DNA from: UBA8524 sp964215915
GTDB taxonomy: Bacteria > Bacteroidota > Bacteroidia > UBA8524
Assembly (NCBI GenBank): GCA_964215915.1
Contig: CAXPEB010000062.1
Location: forward strand, 1 to 64,000
DNA length: 64,000 bases
Reading direction: 5' to 3'
The notes below the pieces were generated by a model that did no database searches, was not told the origin of the DNA, and worked only from the letters and a program-made list of their open reading frames with translations. Numbering within the stretch: the first letter of the stretch is position 1; every line of letters begins with the position of its first letter. Shown here in pieces: positions 51,562 through 60,184 of this stretch. The translations under genes were made by a program, and so were the position numbers.

Positions 51562-53029
51562 TTTCCGGGAACCAGATTTGGAAGCGGCTTCCTTTCCCGG
51601 GTTCGGACTCGATGATCATTTGTCCGCCGATGGGCTCAAGGAAACGTTTGATAAGTTCGATACCCATTCCGGTTCCTACTTCTCCCTGAGTTCCTGGTCG
51701 GGAATCGGGCTGGGTTCCGTTCATCAGGTGTTCCATAGTAAGGGCATCCATACCAAGCCCGGAATCCTGAACAAAGAAACCACGGAAACCTTCTTTGTCC
51801 ATACTTTCTACCACCACTTCCGAACCGGGGAAGCTGAATTTTACGGCATTATTGAGCAGGTTCCGCAAGATGGTGCGCAATACGCCCCGGTTGATTTCCA
51901 GCAGAAAGTCTTCGTCCACCCGGTTTACTATTTGGATATTCTTCTGTTCTACCTGGATCAGACCCTGGCTCACCCATTCCACTTCCCGGTACAGGTTCAG
52001 TTGACCGGAACTCATATCGCTTTGTTCAAAGCTGCTGCGACTCCAGTTAAGGATATCGTCCAGCATCACCTGCATTTTACGGGCATTCTCTTCCAGCAGG
52101 TCCAGGTACTGGCCTGATTCTGCGCTTATATCCGGCTCAGAATGGCGGATTACCTGAAGCAGGCCGAGAATTCCTGCCAGAGGGCTACGCAGGTCATGAC
52201 TGATGGTAGAAAGCACCTCATTCTTCCTCTTGTTCAAGCGAATCAGTTCGTCGTTACGACGGCGAAGACTATTGTTGAGGTACATGAGTTCCGTAACATT
52301 GGAAACACATGCAATGATCCCGTTTTCCCCGAATTTGCTCAGCTGTATCCTGGCCCAGTGCTCGCCTTGTCCTTCATCGCTGTAATCTTTGATCTCAGAA
52401 TGAGGCTCTCCTGTTTCCAGTACCTTTTTGAGCAGGGTATCGAAATGGCCGTACCATTCGGCACCGATATATTCGGAGAACGGGATGTTCAGCAACGTTT
52501 CTTTCTTCCGCCGCAGCAGGCGGGCAGCTTCGTCATTCAGATTTTTCCAGTAATAATCGGTGATGTTCCCGTATTCGTTTCGTTTTGCTTCCAGCCACAT
52601 GATGCCCAGAAAGGCATTTTTAAATACGGCATGGATGAATGCGTCTTTGCGCTGTAATTCGCTGACATCCCTTACCACCACAAGGAATCCGCTTTTCCCG
52701 GTAAGTTTGCCTTCAATTCGGGTGATGAAGGCGAGGTAATGGGCCTGTGGTTGTCCGGGACGCTTCAGGCTGTATTGCAACCGGTAACAATCGGTTTCCC
52801 CGGAACGAAGCTGTTTCATAGCCGTATGTTCCACTTCGGCACTTACTTCAGGCGGAAGAATATCATGAACGTATTTGCCGATGAACTGTGTCTTGGGGAC
52901 AATGAGAGCATCGGATTCGGAACTCAGCATATCCGTGAACACCCCTTCGTCATTAAGCACGAAAATGAGGTCGTTAAACGCATTCAGGATATCCTGTATG
53001 TAGTTGTCTTGTTCCGGGTTGGTTTTCAT
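51542..53029 (-). CDS. PAS-domain sensor histidine kinase, cytoplasmic
   Basis: 495 aa with no signal peptide or membrane segment. Two PAS domains lie at about residues 10-122 and 128-250, followed by HisKA with ISHDLRSPLAG (phospho-accepting His278) and HATPase with the N-box LRNLLNNAVKFS (around Asn393-394), G1 DSGLGMD and G2 GTGMGIELI. It would sense a cytoplasmic cofactor or redox change. No response regulator is adjacent, so it is an orphan. It overlaps the glycosyltransferase gene by 20 nt. Confidence 0.9.
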   Translation of the reverse strand: MKTNPEQDNYIQDILNAFNDLIFVLNDEGVFTDMLSSESDALIVPKTQFIGKYVHDILPPEVSAEVEHTAMKQLRSGETDCYRLQYSLKRPGQPQAHYLAFITRIEGKLTGKSGFLVVVRDVSELQRKDAFIHAVFKNAFLGIMWLEAKRNEYGNITDYYWKNLNDEAARLLRRKKETLLNIPFSEYIGAEWYGHFDTLLKKVLETGEPHSEIKDYSDEGQGEHWARIQLSKFGENGIIACVSNVTELMYLNNSLRRRNDELIRLNKRKNEVLSTISHDLRSPLAGILGLLQVIRHSEPDISAESGQYLDLLEENARKMQVMLDDILNWSRSSFEQSDMSSGQLNLYREVEWVSQGLIQVEQKNIQIVNRVDEDFLLEINRGVLRTILRNLLNNAVKFSFPGSEVVVESMDKEGFRGFFVQDSGLGMDALTMEHLMNGTQPDSRPGTQGEVGTGMGIELIKRFLEPIGGQMIIESEPGKGSRFQIWFPESVHAEA

Positions 53030-53065
53030 TCGTGGGATACAAAATAAACACGAAATTCAACGAAT

Positions 53066-55495
53066 CTAAAAATCGTCCATACCCCCACCGTCTCCATCGG
53101 GGCGGTTTCCACCGCGTTTTTTCCCGGAAAGACTGTCGTTTCCGAAGCGATAACTAAAATTAAGGTAGAGAATTCGAGACTCTCTTTTCCAAAGATTTTG
53201 CTGTGTGAATCCGGCTCCCAGGGTTTCCATCCGGAACTGACGGGTATTAAAAAGGTCAGAAACCCGCATTCCTATTGAGCCTTTTCCTTTGAAGAGATCC
53301 TGCTGCACTCCGAGGTCGAGCGACTGAAAGGAGCGTATAGTACCCTGCAGGGCCCAGCCCGGGCGGAAAAAGTTATAGCTTAACTGGCCACTCAGGGTCC
53401 GTGTGATAGTAGCATTGGTGCTTAAACGGAGGTTCCCGCCCCAAACGGAATTGCCAAGTCCGGCCAACAGGTTATCTCCTTTCATGTTCACCTGATAAAT
53501 ATTCAGGTTCACATTGCTTCTGATCCGTTTGTTGAAACTATACTGTGTTACAAACTCGGCCCCGGCAGAACGGCTTTCGTCCAGGTTTTGATAGGAGGTG
53601 AGGGTAACTCCTTCCTGCGTGAGCGTACGGTAACGGATGATGCGGTCGTAGGTGGTGCGCCAGTAAAGACCGGCGGTAAGGTTGAATTTTTTGAGGATCA
53701 GGTTATAGTTCACCTCGTAAGAAAGAATGTATTCGGGATTAAGGAAAGGGTTGCCCTCCCGCTGGTTCAGGGGATCGCTGAAACTTCGGAAGGGGTTCAG
53801 TTGCCTTGCGCCGGGCCGGTCTATCCTTCGGCTGACACTGGCCTGTAGTTCCTGGTTGCTGGTAAGCTGATAGCCCAGGAAGAGGGAAGGGAACAGGTTA
53901 AAGTAATTGCGGTTATACTCCTCTCCGTTGCTGAATTGTTTCGAATGGATACGGGTTAGTTCTCCCCGCATCCCTGCACTCACGCTCCAACGTTTGAATT
54001 CCCTGGAATAATTGGAATAGAAGGCGTAAACCTCTTCCTGGTATTTGAAGCGGTTGCTGAGATTCTGATCTTCCGTGAATTCTTCCGCGACACTGCTTCT
54101 GCTTTCGGAATAAAAGTCATTATCGATACCTCGCAGAGTTAGTTTCATCCCGCTTTCCACGCGACTATTCCCGGTGAGCGGAAGGATATGATCTCCCTGA
54201 AGAGTGTGCAGGTAGTTGTATTCGGAACTGGATGTGTTCTGTTGAAAGGGAGGACGGCTGTAGCTCCAGTCGGGAAGGAACATGCTTTGATCGGCCTCCA
54301 GGTTGTCTTCCTGGCTGTTGTCGGAGATGCTGAAATTCCAGGTAAGTTGATGTCCTTTTTTGCGAAAACGGTGGTTCCAGTTCATCCCCAGATCCCGGTT
54401 CAGCCTTACTTCGTCGTGCAGGTTAAGCCGGTAACCAAAGCTGTCACGGAAACGTGATTCGTTCTGAAAATCGTAATCGGTGAGTTCGTCCTCGTCTTCG
54501 TGCTGGCGATTCAGGCTTACGAAAAAACCGAAAGTGTTGCGTTCGTTCGGCAGGTAATCGAGGGTGATTTTTCCGTTATGGATATAGTCCCGGTCAATTC
54601 CGTCGGTCGACTGATCCACGATATAACCGGTTGAATCGGTGCTCTCACGAAGGGAACTGTTTCTTTTCCAGGTATGACGCTGGTTAAATCCATAACTGAG
54701 TCCAAGCTCCCATTTTTTCCATTTCCTGCTCAGCAGGATATTCCCCTGGTATTTGTCATGGGTGCCTGCATTCAGGGTTACCACGGCTTCATAAGCTCTT
54801 CCCGCTCCCCGTTTGGTGACGATATTGATGATCCCTCCTGATCCTTCAGCGTCATATTTGGCAGAAGGGTTGGAGATGATCTCGATCCGTTCGATGTTGT
54901 TGGCGGGAATTTGATCGAGAATGGCGGTACGGTCAGAACCGGTTAACGTCGAAGGCTTTCCATCGATATAGACAGTGATATTGCTGCTTCCTCTGAACTG
55001 GATGTTACGATCGGCATCAATCTGCACCGATGGAATATTCTGCAGCATATCGGTGGCGGAGCCTCCACGACTGATTAAGTCTTTTTCAGGGTTATAGACT
55101 TTTTTATCGATGCCGTAACTCATCATGCTCCGCTCTTCGTTCACCACTACCTCATCCAGTAGTTCCTGGTCGGGTTGCAGATAAACCGGGGTGAAGTTCT
55201 TAACGGGGTTTTCGCGGGTGAGGGTTACGGAGTCCAGTACCCGGGTAAGGTAACCGATGAAGCTTATTTCGATGCGGTATTGGCCGTAGCCGGGAGCCTT
55301 CAGTTGGAAGGTTCCGGATGAATCACTGAGCGTGCCCTGTAGCAGGCTGCTGTCCCGGTAACCGAACAGGCGTATGCTGGCATATTCCACTCCCTGTTTA
55401 CTCGCGGCATCCAGGATCCGGCCTTTCACCGATTGGGCATTGAGTGTGGAGGACAGGATTGGCAGAGCGAGGAGAAGCGGCAGCAGCTTTTTCAT
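53066..55495 (-). CDS. TonB-dependent receptor-type outer membrane beta-barrel protein
   Basis: 809 aa. Signal peptide MKKLLPLLLALPILSSTLNAQ; a CarboxypepD_reg-like domain from VKGRILDAASKQGVEYASIRLFG to about 110; a plug with SATDMLQNIPSVQIDADRNIQFRGSSNITVYIDGKPSTL and IERIEIISNPSAKYDAEGSGGIINIVTKRG; then a barrel of the outer-membrane beta-barrel family type. The tail is Gly/Asp rich (RGGNRPDGDGGGMDDF). Ligand not predictable. It is probably a single gene, between the secDF terminator and the kinase gene. Confidence 0.88.
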   Translation of the reverse strand: MKKLLPLLLALPILSSTLNAQSVKGRILDAASKQGVEYASIRLFGYRDSSLLQGTLSDSSGTFQLKAPGYGQYRIEISFIGYLTRVLDSVTLTRENPVKNFTPVYLQPDQELLDEVVVNEERSMMSYGIDKKVYNPEKDLISRGGSATDMLQNIPSVQIDADRNIQFRGSSNITVYIDGKPSTLTGSDRTAILDQIPANNIERIEIISNPSAKYDAEGSGGIINIVTKRGAGRAYEAVVTLNAGTHDKYQGNILLSRKWKKWELGLSYGFNQRHTWKRNSSLRESTDSTGYIVDQSTDGIDRDYIHNGKITLDYLPNERNTFGFFVSLNRQHEDEDELTDYDFQNESRFRDSFGYRLNLHDEVRLNRDLGMNWNHRFRKKGHQLTWNFSISDNSQEDNLEADQSMFLPDWSYSRPPFQQNTSSSEYNYLHTLQGDHILPLTGNSRVESGMKLTLRGIDNDFYSESRSSVAEEFTEDQNLSNRFKYQEEVYAFYSNYSREFKRWSVSAGMRGELTRIHSKQFSNGEEYNRNYFNLFPSLFLGYQLTSNQELQASVSRRIDRPGARQLNPFRSFSDPLNQREGNPFLNPEYILSYEVNYNLILKKFNLTAGLYWRTTYDRIIRYRTLTQEGVTLTSYQNLDESRSAGAEFVTQYSFNKRIRSNVNLNIYQVNMKGDNLLAGLGNSVWGGNLRLSTNATITRTLSGQLSYNFFRPGWALQGTIRSFQSLDLGVQQDLFKGKGSIGMRVSDLFNTRQFRMETLGAGFTQQNLWKRESRILYLNFSYRFGNDSLSGKKRGGNRPDGDGGGMDDF

Positions 55496-55552
55496 GAACG
55501 CCCCTCTGTAATCAAGAATCGCGCCTTAATTCATGTAATTACAGTTATCCAT

Positions 55553-55587
55553 AAAAAAAGCCCGCCTAAGGGTTAGCAAAGGCGGGC
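55553..55587 (-). terminator. Rho-independent terminator of secDF
   Basis: An 8-bp stem GCCCGCCT/AGGCGGGC with a 12-nt loop is followed on the minus strand by seven T, 25 nt after the secDF stop codon. Confidence 0.88.
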
Positions 55588-55611
55588 CGGGTTTAAAATT
55601 ATCGATAAATC

Positions 55612-58600
55612 TTACTGCTCATCTTTTACCAGGTCTCCGGCAAGCGGAGCACCGATACAGATGGAAGAGTAGGAACCTACAAGGATACCCACGAGCATCG
55701 CAAAAGCAAATCCACGGATGATCTCACCCCCGAAGATGAAGAGGATGACAAGCACACCCAAAGTGGTGAGTGAGGTGATCATGGTACGGCTGAGGGTACT
55801 GTTCAGGGCGTCGTTGATCACGGTGCGGATGCTCGATTTTTTGTTTTCGTTCAGGTATTCACGCACACGGTCCATTACTACCACCGAGTCATTGATGGAG
55901 TAACCGATTACCGTAAGGATGGCAGCAATAAATGACTGGTCGATCTCCAGGGTGAATGGCACCACTCCGTCGAGGAGGGAGAAAAGTCCCAGAACGATTA
56001 GTACATCGTGTGTCAGTTTCACTACCGTGCCGGTGGCAAATTGCCATTTGCGGAATCGGATGAGGATGTAGATAAACATCAGCGCCAGGGCTACCAGGAT
56101 GGCCTCGATTGCCGCATTCTTGATGTCATCGGCAATGGTCGGTCCGACCCGTGTGGTACTTTCCACGGTGTACGCGTTGTTTAGCCCTTGCAATCCTTCT
56201 TTCAGGCGGGCAGTTACTTTTTCTGCAGCATCCACGGCGTTATCGTTGATGTTGTAGTCGGTGGTAATCTTGAAGGTGCTGTTGTTTCCGAATACTTTCA
56301 CTTCCGGTGCACCTTCCAGTGGAGTGGTAAGTGCCTGACGCAGTTCTGAGCTGCTGCTTTCCTGCTCGAATTGTACCACATACGACCATCCACCTTTGAA
56401 GTCAACGCCCATGTCCAATCCTTTGGTAAAGATGGAAGCAAGTCCGGCAACTATCAGCAGTCCGCTGATCGTATAGAATATTTTCCTTTTTCCGATGAAG
56501 TCAATCTTGGTATTCTTCAGCAGGTTTTCCGTGAAGGGGAAAGAGAACTTAACTGCTTTATCGCGTTTCAGGGCCCATTCGAATACCAACCGGGTCATAA
56601 GGATGGCGGTGAACAGGGAAGAAAGGATACCGATGATCAGGGTTACGGAGAAACCGAATACCGGTCCGGTACCGATTACCAGCAGTACCACACCCGTTAT
56701 CAGGGTAGTAATGTTGGAGTCAAGGATTGCAGAGAGGGCGTTCTTATAACCGTTTGATATAGAGGTTCTTAGGTTTTTGCCCAGGCTCAGTTCTTCCTTC
56801 ACCCTTTCGTAAATCAGTACGTTGGCATCCACCGCCATACCCAGGGTTAAGATGATACCGGCGATACCGGGAAGGGTAAGGGCGGCTCCCAGTGAGGAAA
56901 GCACACCGAGCATAAAGAATAAGTTGAGCAATACTGCGAGGTTGGCCACCCATCCTGCAGTGCTGTAAATCACGGCCATGATCAGGATCACCGAAAGGAA
57001 TCCTGCCAGGATGGAATACAAACCGCTTTTGATGGCGGCTTTACCCAATGAAGGTCCAACGATAGCTTCTTCCACGATACGGGCAGGAGCCGGCAGTTTA
57101 CCGGACTTCAGCATGTTGGCCAGAAGTTTGGTTTCGTCCTGGGTGAAATTACCCTGTATGGATGTTTGTCCGTTCGGGATTTCGTTGATAACCCGGGGAG
57201 CGGAGTACACCAAACCGTCCAGTACGATCGCCACGTGTCCTTTCGGGTTCATGGCTGCGTTTTCGGCGGTAAGGCGTTTCCATACGCTTCGTCCGTCGGT
57301 ATTCATGGACATCGATACTTCAAAACCTCCGGTCGGGCTGATTACCGAGCGGGCATCCGTGATCACATCGCCTTCCAGGTCCGGACCACCGTCGCGGCTG
57401 GCTTTCAAGGCATAGAGCGGAATAAGGTTGTTGTCGTCGGCCTTATTTCCCCAGGCAAATTTTACGTCGCCGGGGATTACCTCCCGGAGTTCCGGGTCAT
57501 TGAGGTATTTGTTAATATTGGCTGTATCGAAGGGGTTGGCAAATACCAGTTCGCAACCTCCTCCGAAATTACCATCCTGGGTTAGGTTCAGGAAGCTGGA
57601 AGAACCGTTACTCAGTACGGAAATAAAGGGACGGTCTTCCTGGAATTGTTCGAATGTTTGTTGTGCAGTATCGGTTGCGTTACTGTCGGTTTTGTTTTCA
57701 CCTCCCAGAATACTGAGCAAGTCATCGTTATTGGAACTGTCGCCGGCAGTAGTATCCTCCTGAGTGTTCAGTGCGGTTGTGGGTGTCCCCAGCGGGTTGG
57801 TGTTTTCCTCTTCCGTTGCGGTAGAATCCTTTTGTGTTGCTTTTTCACTATCGAGACGGGCTTTCAGCGCTTTGTCCATACGGTCAAAGAAGTCGAAAGC
57901 CTCCTGGGGCATGTAGGTGTTCCAGAATTCCAGCTTGGCGGATTGTTGTAACAGGGCACGTGCCTGGGCAGCGTCGCTAACGCCGGGAAGTTCCACCATG
58001 ATACGGCCGGAACCTTCCAGTTTCTGAATTACCGGCTGAGACACACCGAAGCGGTCGATCCGGGAACGCAGGATACGGAAGGTACGTTCTACGGCGTCAT
58101 CGGCTTCATTCCGGAGGAAAGAGATCACCTCGTCGTCGGAAGATTCGAAGCTGACTTTACCGTTATTGTCTTTATGGGCAAACCAGGTAGACAGGTTTTG
58201 GTTGGGAGCGGTCTCACGGATAGCCTGAACGAACAGGGTCACGTAATTTTCCTGGCTATTGGTGGATCTTTCACTGGCAAGGGTCAGTGCCTGCCGGAAA
58301 TTCGGATCCTTGTTGTAGTTGGAGAGGGCGTCGATCACCGCGGGAAGGGAGACTTCCAGGGTTACGTTCATTCCGCCCTGCAGGTCGAGCCCCAGGTTCA
58401 GCTCGCGCTGCTTCACTTCCATGTAGGTATAATTCCTCAGGCCAAGATTATATACCTCTGTGCCGGCAATGGAATCCAGGTATTTCTGTTTCAGCTTGGG
58501 ATCCCCGTTGGCATATTCTTCGGCAGCCTTGGTAACCATTCTCGACTTGATCGTGAACGATAGGTGAAAGAGGCATACCAATGCCAGGGCTATGGTAAAA

Positions 58601-58626
58601 ATCTTAACAACTCCCTGATTTTTCAT
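55612..58626 (-). CDS. secDF: Fused protein-export membrane protein SecDF
   Basis: 1004 aa; SecD and SecF on one chain as is usual in Bacteroidota. The SecD half has ELNLGLDLQGGMNVTLEV near residue 75, a large periplasmic P1 region with a long acidic Thr/Asn-rich insertion (about 270-330), and GTPVFGFSVTLIIGILSSL-type membrane helices. The SecF half starts near residue 715 with LDMGVDFKGGWSYVVQFE and ends in VVVMDRVREYLNENKKSSIRTVINDALNSTLSRT and the final helices. It uses the proton gradient to pull exported proteins across the inner membrane, including T9SS cargoes. Its promoter is unusually clear (see separate entry). Confidence 0.96.
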   Translation of the reverse strand: MKNQGVVKIFTIALALVCLFHLSFTIKSRMVTKAAEEYANGDPKLKQKYLDSIAGTEVYNLGLRNYTYMEVKQRELNLGLDLQGGMNVTLEVSLPAVIDALSNYNKDPNFRQALTLASERSTNSQENYVTLFVQAIRETAPNQNLSTWFAHKDNNGKVSFESSDDEVISFLRNEADDAVERTFRILRSRIDRFGVSQPVIQKLEGSGRIMVELPGVSDAAQARALLQQSAKLEFWNTYMPQEAFDFFDRMDKALKARLDSEKATQKDSTATEEENTNPLGTPTTALNTQEDTTAGDSSNNDDLLSILGGENKTDSNATDTAQQTFEQFQEDRPFISVLSNGSSSFLNLTQDGNFGGGCELVFANPFDTANINKYLNDPELREVIPGDVKFAWGNKADDNNLIPLYALKASRDGGPDLEGDVITDARSVISPTGGFEVSMSMNTDGRSVWKRLTAENAAMNPKGHVAIVLDGLVYSAPRVINEIPNGQTSIQGNFTQDETKLLANMLKSGKLPAPARIVEEAIVGPSLGKAAIKSGLYSILAGFLSVILIMAVIYSTAGWVANLAVLLNLFFMLGVLSSLGAALTLPGIAGIILTLGMAVDANVLIYERVKEELSLGKNLRTSISNGYKNALSAILDSNITTLITGVVLLVIGTGPVFGFSVTLIIGILSSLFTAILMTRLVFEWALKRDKAVKFSFPFTENLLKNTKIDFIGKRKIFYTISGLLIVAGLASIFTKGLDMGVDFKGGWSYVVQFEQESSSSELRQALTTPLEGAPEVKVFGNNSTFKITTDYNINDNAVDAAEKVTARLKEGLQGLNNAYTVESTTRVGPTIADDIKNAAIEAILVALALMFIYILIRFRKWQFATGTVVKLTHDVLIVLGLFSLLDGVVPFTLEIDQSFIAAILTVIGYSINDSVVVMDRVREYLNENKKSSIRTVINDALNSTLSRTMITSLTTLGVLVILFIFGGEIIRGFAFAMLVGILVGSYSSICIGAPLAGDLVKDEQ

Positions 58627-58665
58627 GTGTATGATTTATTCTGTATCTGATTTTTCAATGGCGGG

Positions 58666-58696
58666 CAAATATATGGACTGCACCTATTTTCTGCAA
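58666..58696 (-). promoter_or_regulatory. Promoter of secDF
   Basis: On the minus strand TTG (58696-58694) is followed after 20 nt by TATATTTG (58673-58666), the same spacing as the rpsF promoter. The leader is 39 nt. Confidence 0.85.
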
Positions 58697-58734
58697 TAGG
58701 GCAAACCTTGGCAAAAAAACCGTTTTTCTGCCGA

Positions 58735-59427
58735 TCAGCGGTTGACTTCGATGAAACGTTCGATGTCTACTTCCTGCCCGAGCAGGATGAGAGTGTCGTT
58801 TTCATAAATCACCGTATCGGATTTAGGTACTCCGAGAATGTGTTTTTCGACGATCAGCTCCCCGTTTTTCTGCAATTCATATTCTCGCTTGAGGGTGATG
58901 AGGTTCAGGTTGTACATTTCCCGGAGTTGCAATTCTCCTACGGATTTGTCCCACACTCCGCGTGGGGGGACGATTTCGGCGATCTCATACCCATCGGGCA
59001 ACTGAAGAAAGGTCATTACGCTTGGGTGAAGCAGCCTTTCGGCCACGAGAATCCCAACCTCATCTTCAGGGGAAAGGATTTCACTTACTCCCATCTTTTC
59101 CAGGATCATCCGTTGCTGTGGGGTGGAAGCCCGGGCAATGACCCTTTTTACTTTCATGTCAAGTAAGTGAGCAGTCGTAAGTAATAATGCCTCAAAGTTT
59201 TCTCCGATGGCAACTACGATAGCGTCCATATCCTGGATGCGCTGCGATTGCAGCGATTTGACATCGGTAGAGTCCATGGTTACGGCATAGGCCACGTCAT
59301 CACGGAGGTTATCGGTTTTAAGTTCGTCGCTGTCAATAGCCAGTACCTCTGCGCCGCGATCCGAAAGGGTACGGGCGATCTTGGTGCCGAAGCGGCCTAA
59401 TCCAATCACGGCAAATTTGAAGTTCAT
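58735..59427 (-). CDS. RCK-domain potassium uptake regulator (KtrA/TrkA type)
   Basis: 230 aa. The N-terminal RCK_N domain has the nucleotide-binding FAVIGLGRFGTKIARTLSDRGAEVLAIDSD (GxGxxG and the terminal Asp), and the C-terminal RCK_C domain is from EIAEIVPPRGVWDKSVGEL to the end. Single RCK domain, as in KtrA, not the doubled TrkA. It would gate a KtrB/TrkH-like K+ channel, which is not encoded nearby. The start codon overlaps the stop of the uridine kinase gene in ATGA, so they are coupled. Confidence 0.9.
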   Translation of the reverse strand: MNFKFAVIGLGRFGTKIARTLSDRGAEVLAIDSDELKTDNLRDDVAYAVTMDSTDVKSLQSQRIQDMDAIVVAIGENFEALLLTTAHLLDMKVKRVIARASTPQQRMILEKMGVSEILSPEDEVGILVAERLLHPSVMTFLQLPDGYEIAEIVPPRGVWDKSVGELQLREMYNLNLITLKREYELQKNGELIVEKHILGVPKSDTVIYENDTLILLGQEVDIERFIEVNR

Positions 59428-60041
59428 GGGTGCAGTTTAGTTTTTATATGATCGCTTACTACTTGCAAAGAATTACTGAAGTGATCGTTGTTATTGATTA
59501 CCATATCGGCCTCTCCTTTATAGGGGAGCAGGTACTTCTCATAGGAAGGGCGAACATGGTTTTCCCACTGGTACATTACATGATTCCAGTCGATCCCCCT
59601 TTCCACCGTATCCCGTTGCAATCTTCTTCTCAGTTTGATCTCTTCTTTGGCATCGATAAAGATCTTCAGATCAAGTTGTTCGAATATTTGCCGGAAATGA
59701 AACAGGAATAATCCTTCCACCACTACCACTGGGGCAGGTTGTATCTCAATAAGCTCGGCTTCCTGCCCTTCGAGCTGATACAGGTATTCGTGCCGTTTGA
59801 TCGGCATTCCGCTCCGGAGCTTTTGCAGATCTTCCAGAAAGGCGCTCACATCGATGCATTCGGGGAGGTCAAAATTGATGAATCCCTTGTCATCTCTGAG
59901 ATGAAGGTCCGGAGAGCGGTAATAATTATCCTGTGAGATGATGCACAGTTCTCCACCATGAAAACGTGCACTCAGGGTTTTCAGGAAGGATGTTTTCCCG
60001 GATGCGCTTCCTCCGCTGACTCCGATAAGATAGGGTTGCAT
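59424..60041 (-). CDS. udk: Uridine kinase family protein
   Basis: 205 aa from the ATG at 60041; a TTG start 13 codons upstream is rejected because MQPYLIGVSGGSASGKTSFL is the normal beginning and the promoter lies across the longer reading. Walker A GGSASGKT (about residues 10-17), ISQDNYYRS (substrate Asp), and INFDLPECIDVSAF are conserved, as is the later RRRLQRDTVERG. It phosphorylates uridine (or cytidine) with ATP or GTP. It is the first gene of a udk-ktrA operon. Confidence 0.88.
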   Translation of the reverse strand: MQPYLIGVSGGSASGKTSFLKTLSARFHGGELCIISQDNYYRSPDLHLRDDKGFINFDLPECIDVSAFLEDLQKLRSGMPIKRHEYLYQLEGQEAELIEIQPAPVVVVEGLFLFHFRQIFEQLDLKIFIDAKEEIKLRRRLQRDTVERGIDWNHVMYQWENHVRPSYEKYLLPYKGEADMVINNNDHFSNSLQVVSDHIKTKLHP

Positions 60042-60049
60042 TCCGGGTA

Positions 60050-60080
60050 CAAAGGTCGTGACATCGTCCAAAATACACAA
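60050..60080 (-). promoter_or_regulatory. Promoter of udk-ktrA
   Basis: On the minus strand TTG (60080-60078) is followed after exactly 20 nt by GACCTTTG (60057-60050), one mismatch to TAnnTTTG. It ends 8 nt before the ATG at 60041. Confidence 0.7.
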
Positions 60081-60120
60081 TTCCTTTTTATCGAAATGGA
60101 GCGTTATGGCGGTAACATCC

Positions 60121-60151
60121 TTTGCATTTTCCGGTAAAACGACTATTTTTA
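60121..60151 (+). promoter_or_regulatory. Promoter of the large PKD protein gene
   Basis: A -33 TTTG (60121-60124) is followed after 19 nt by TATTTTTA (60144-60151), one mismatch to TAnnTTTG. It diverges from the udk promoter. Confidence 0.6.
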
Positions 60152-60184
60152 CTCTTTAATAAAACCAAACGCGTTATTACTGGC

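Noticed and set aside
58709..58732. A/T-rich inverted repeat after the RCK gene as its terminator
   Set aside because: The stem is mostly A:T with a mismatch, and it is not followed by a T run on the minus strand. It also overlaps the upstream edge of the secDF promoter region.
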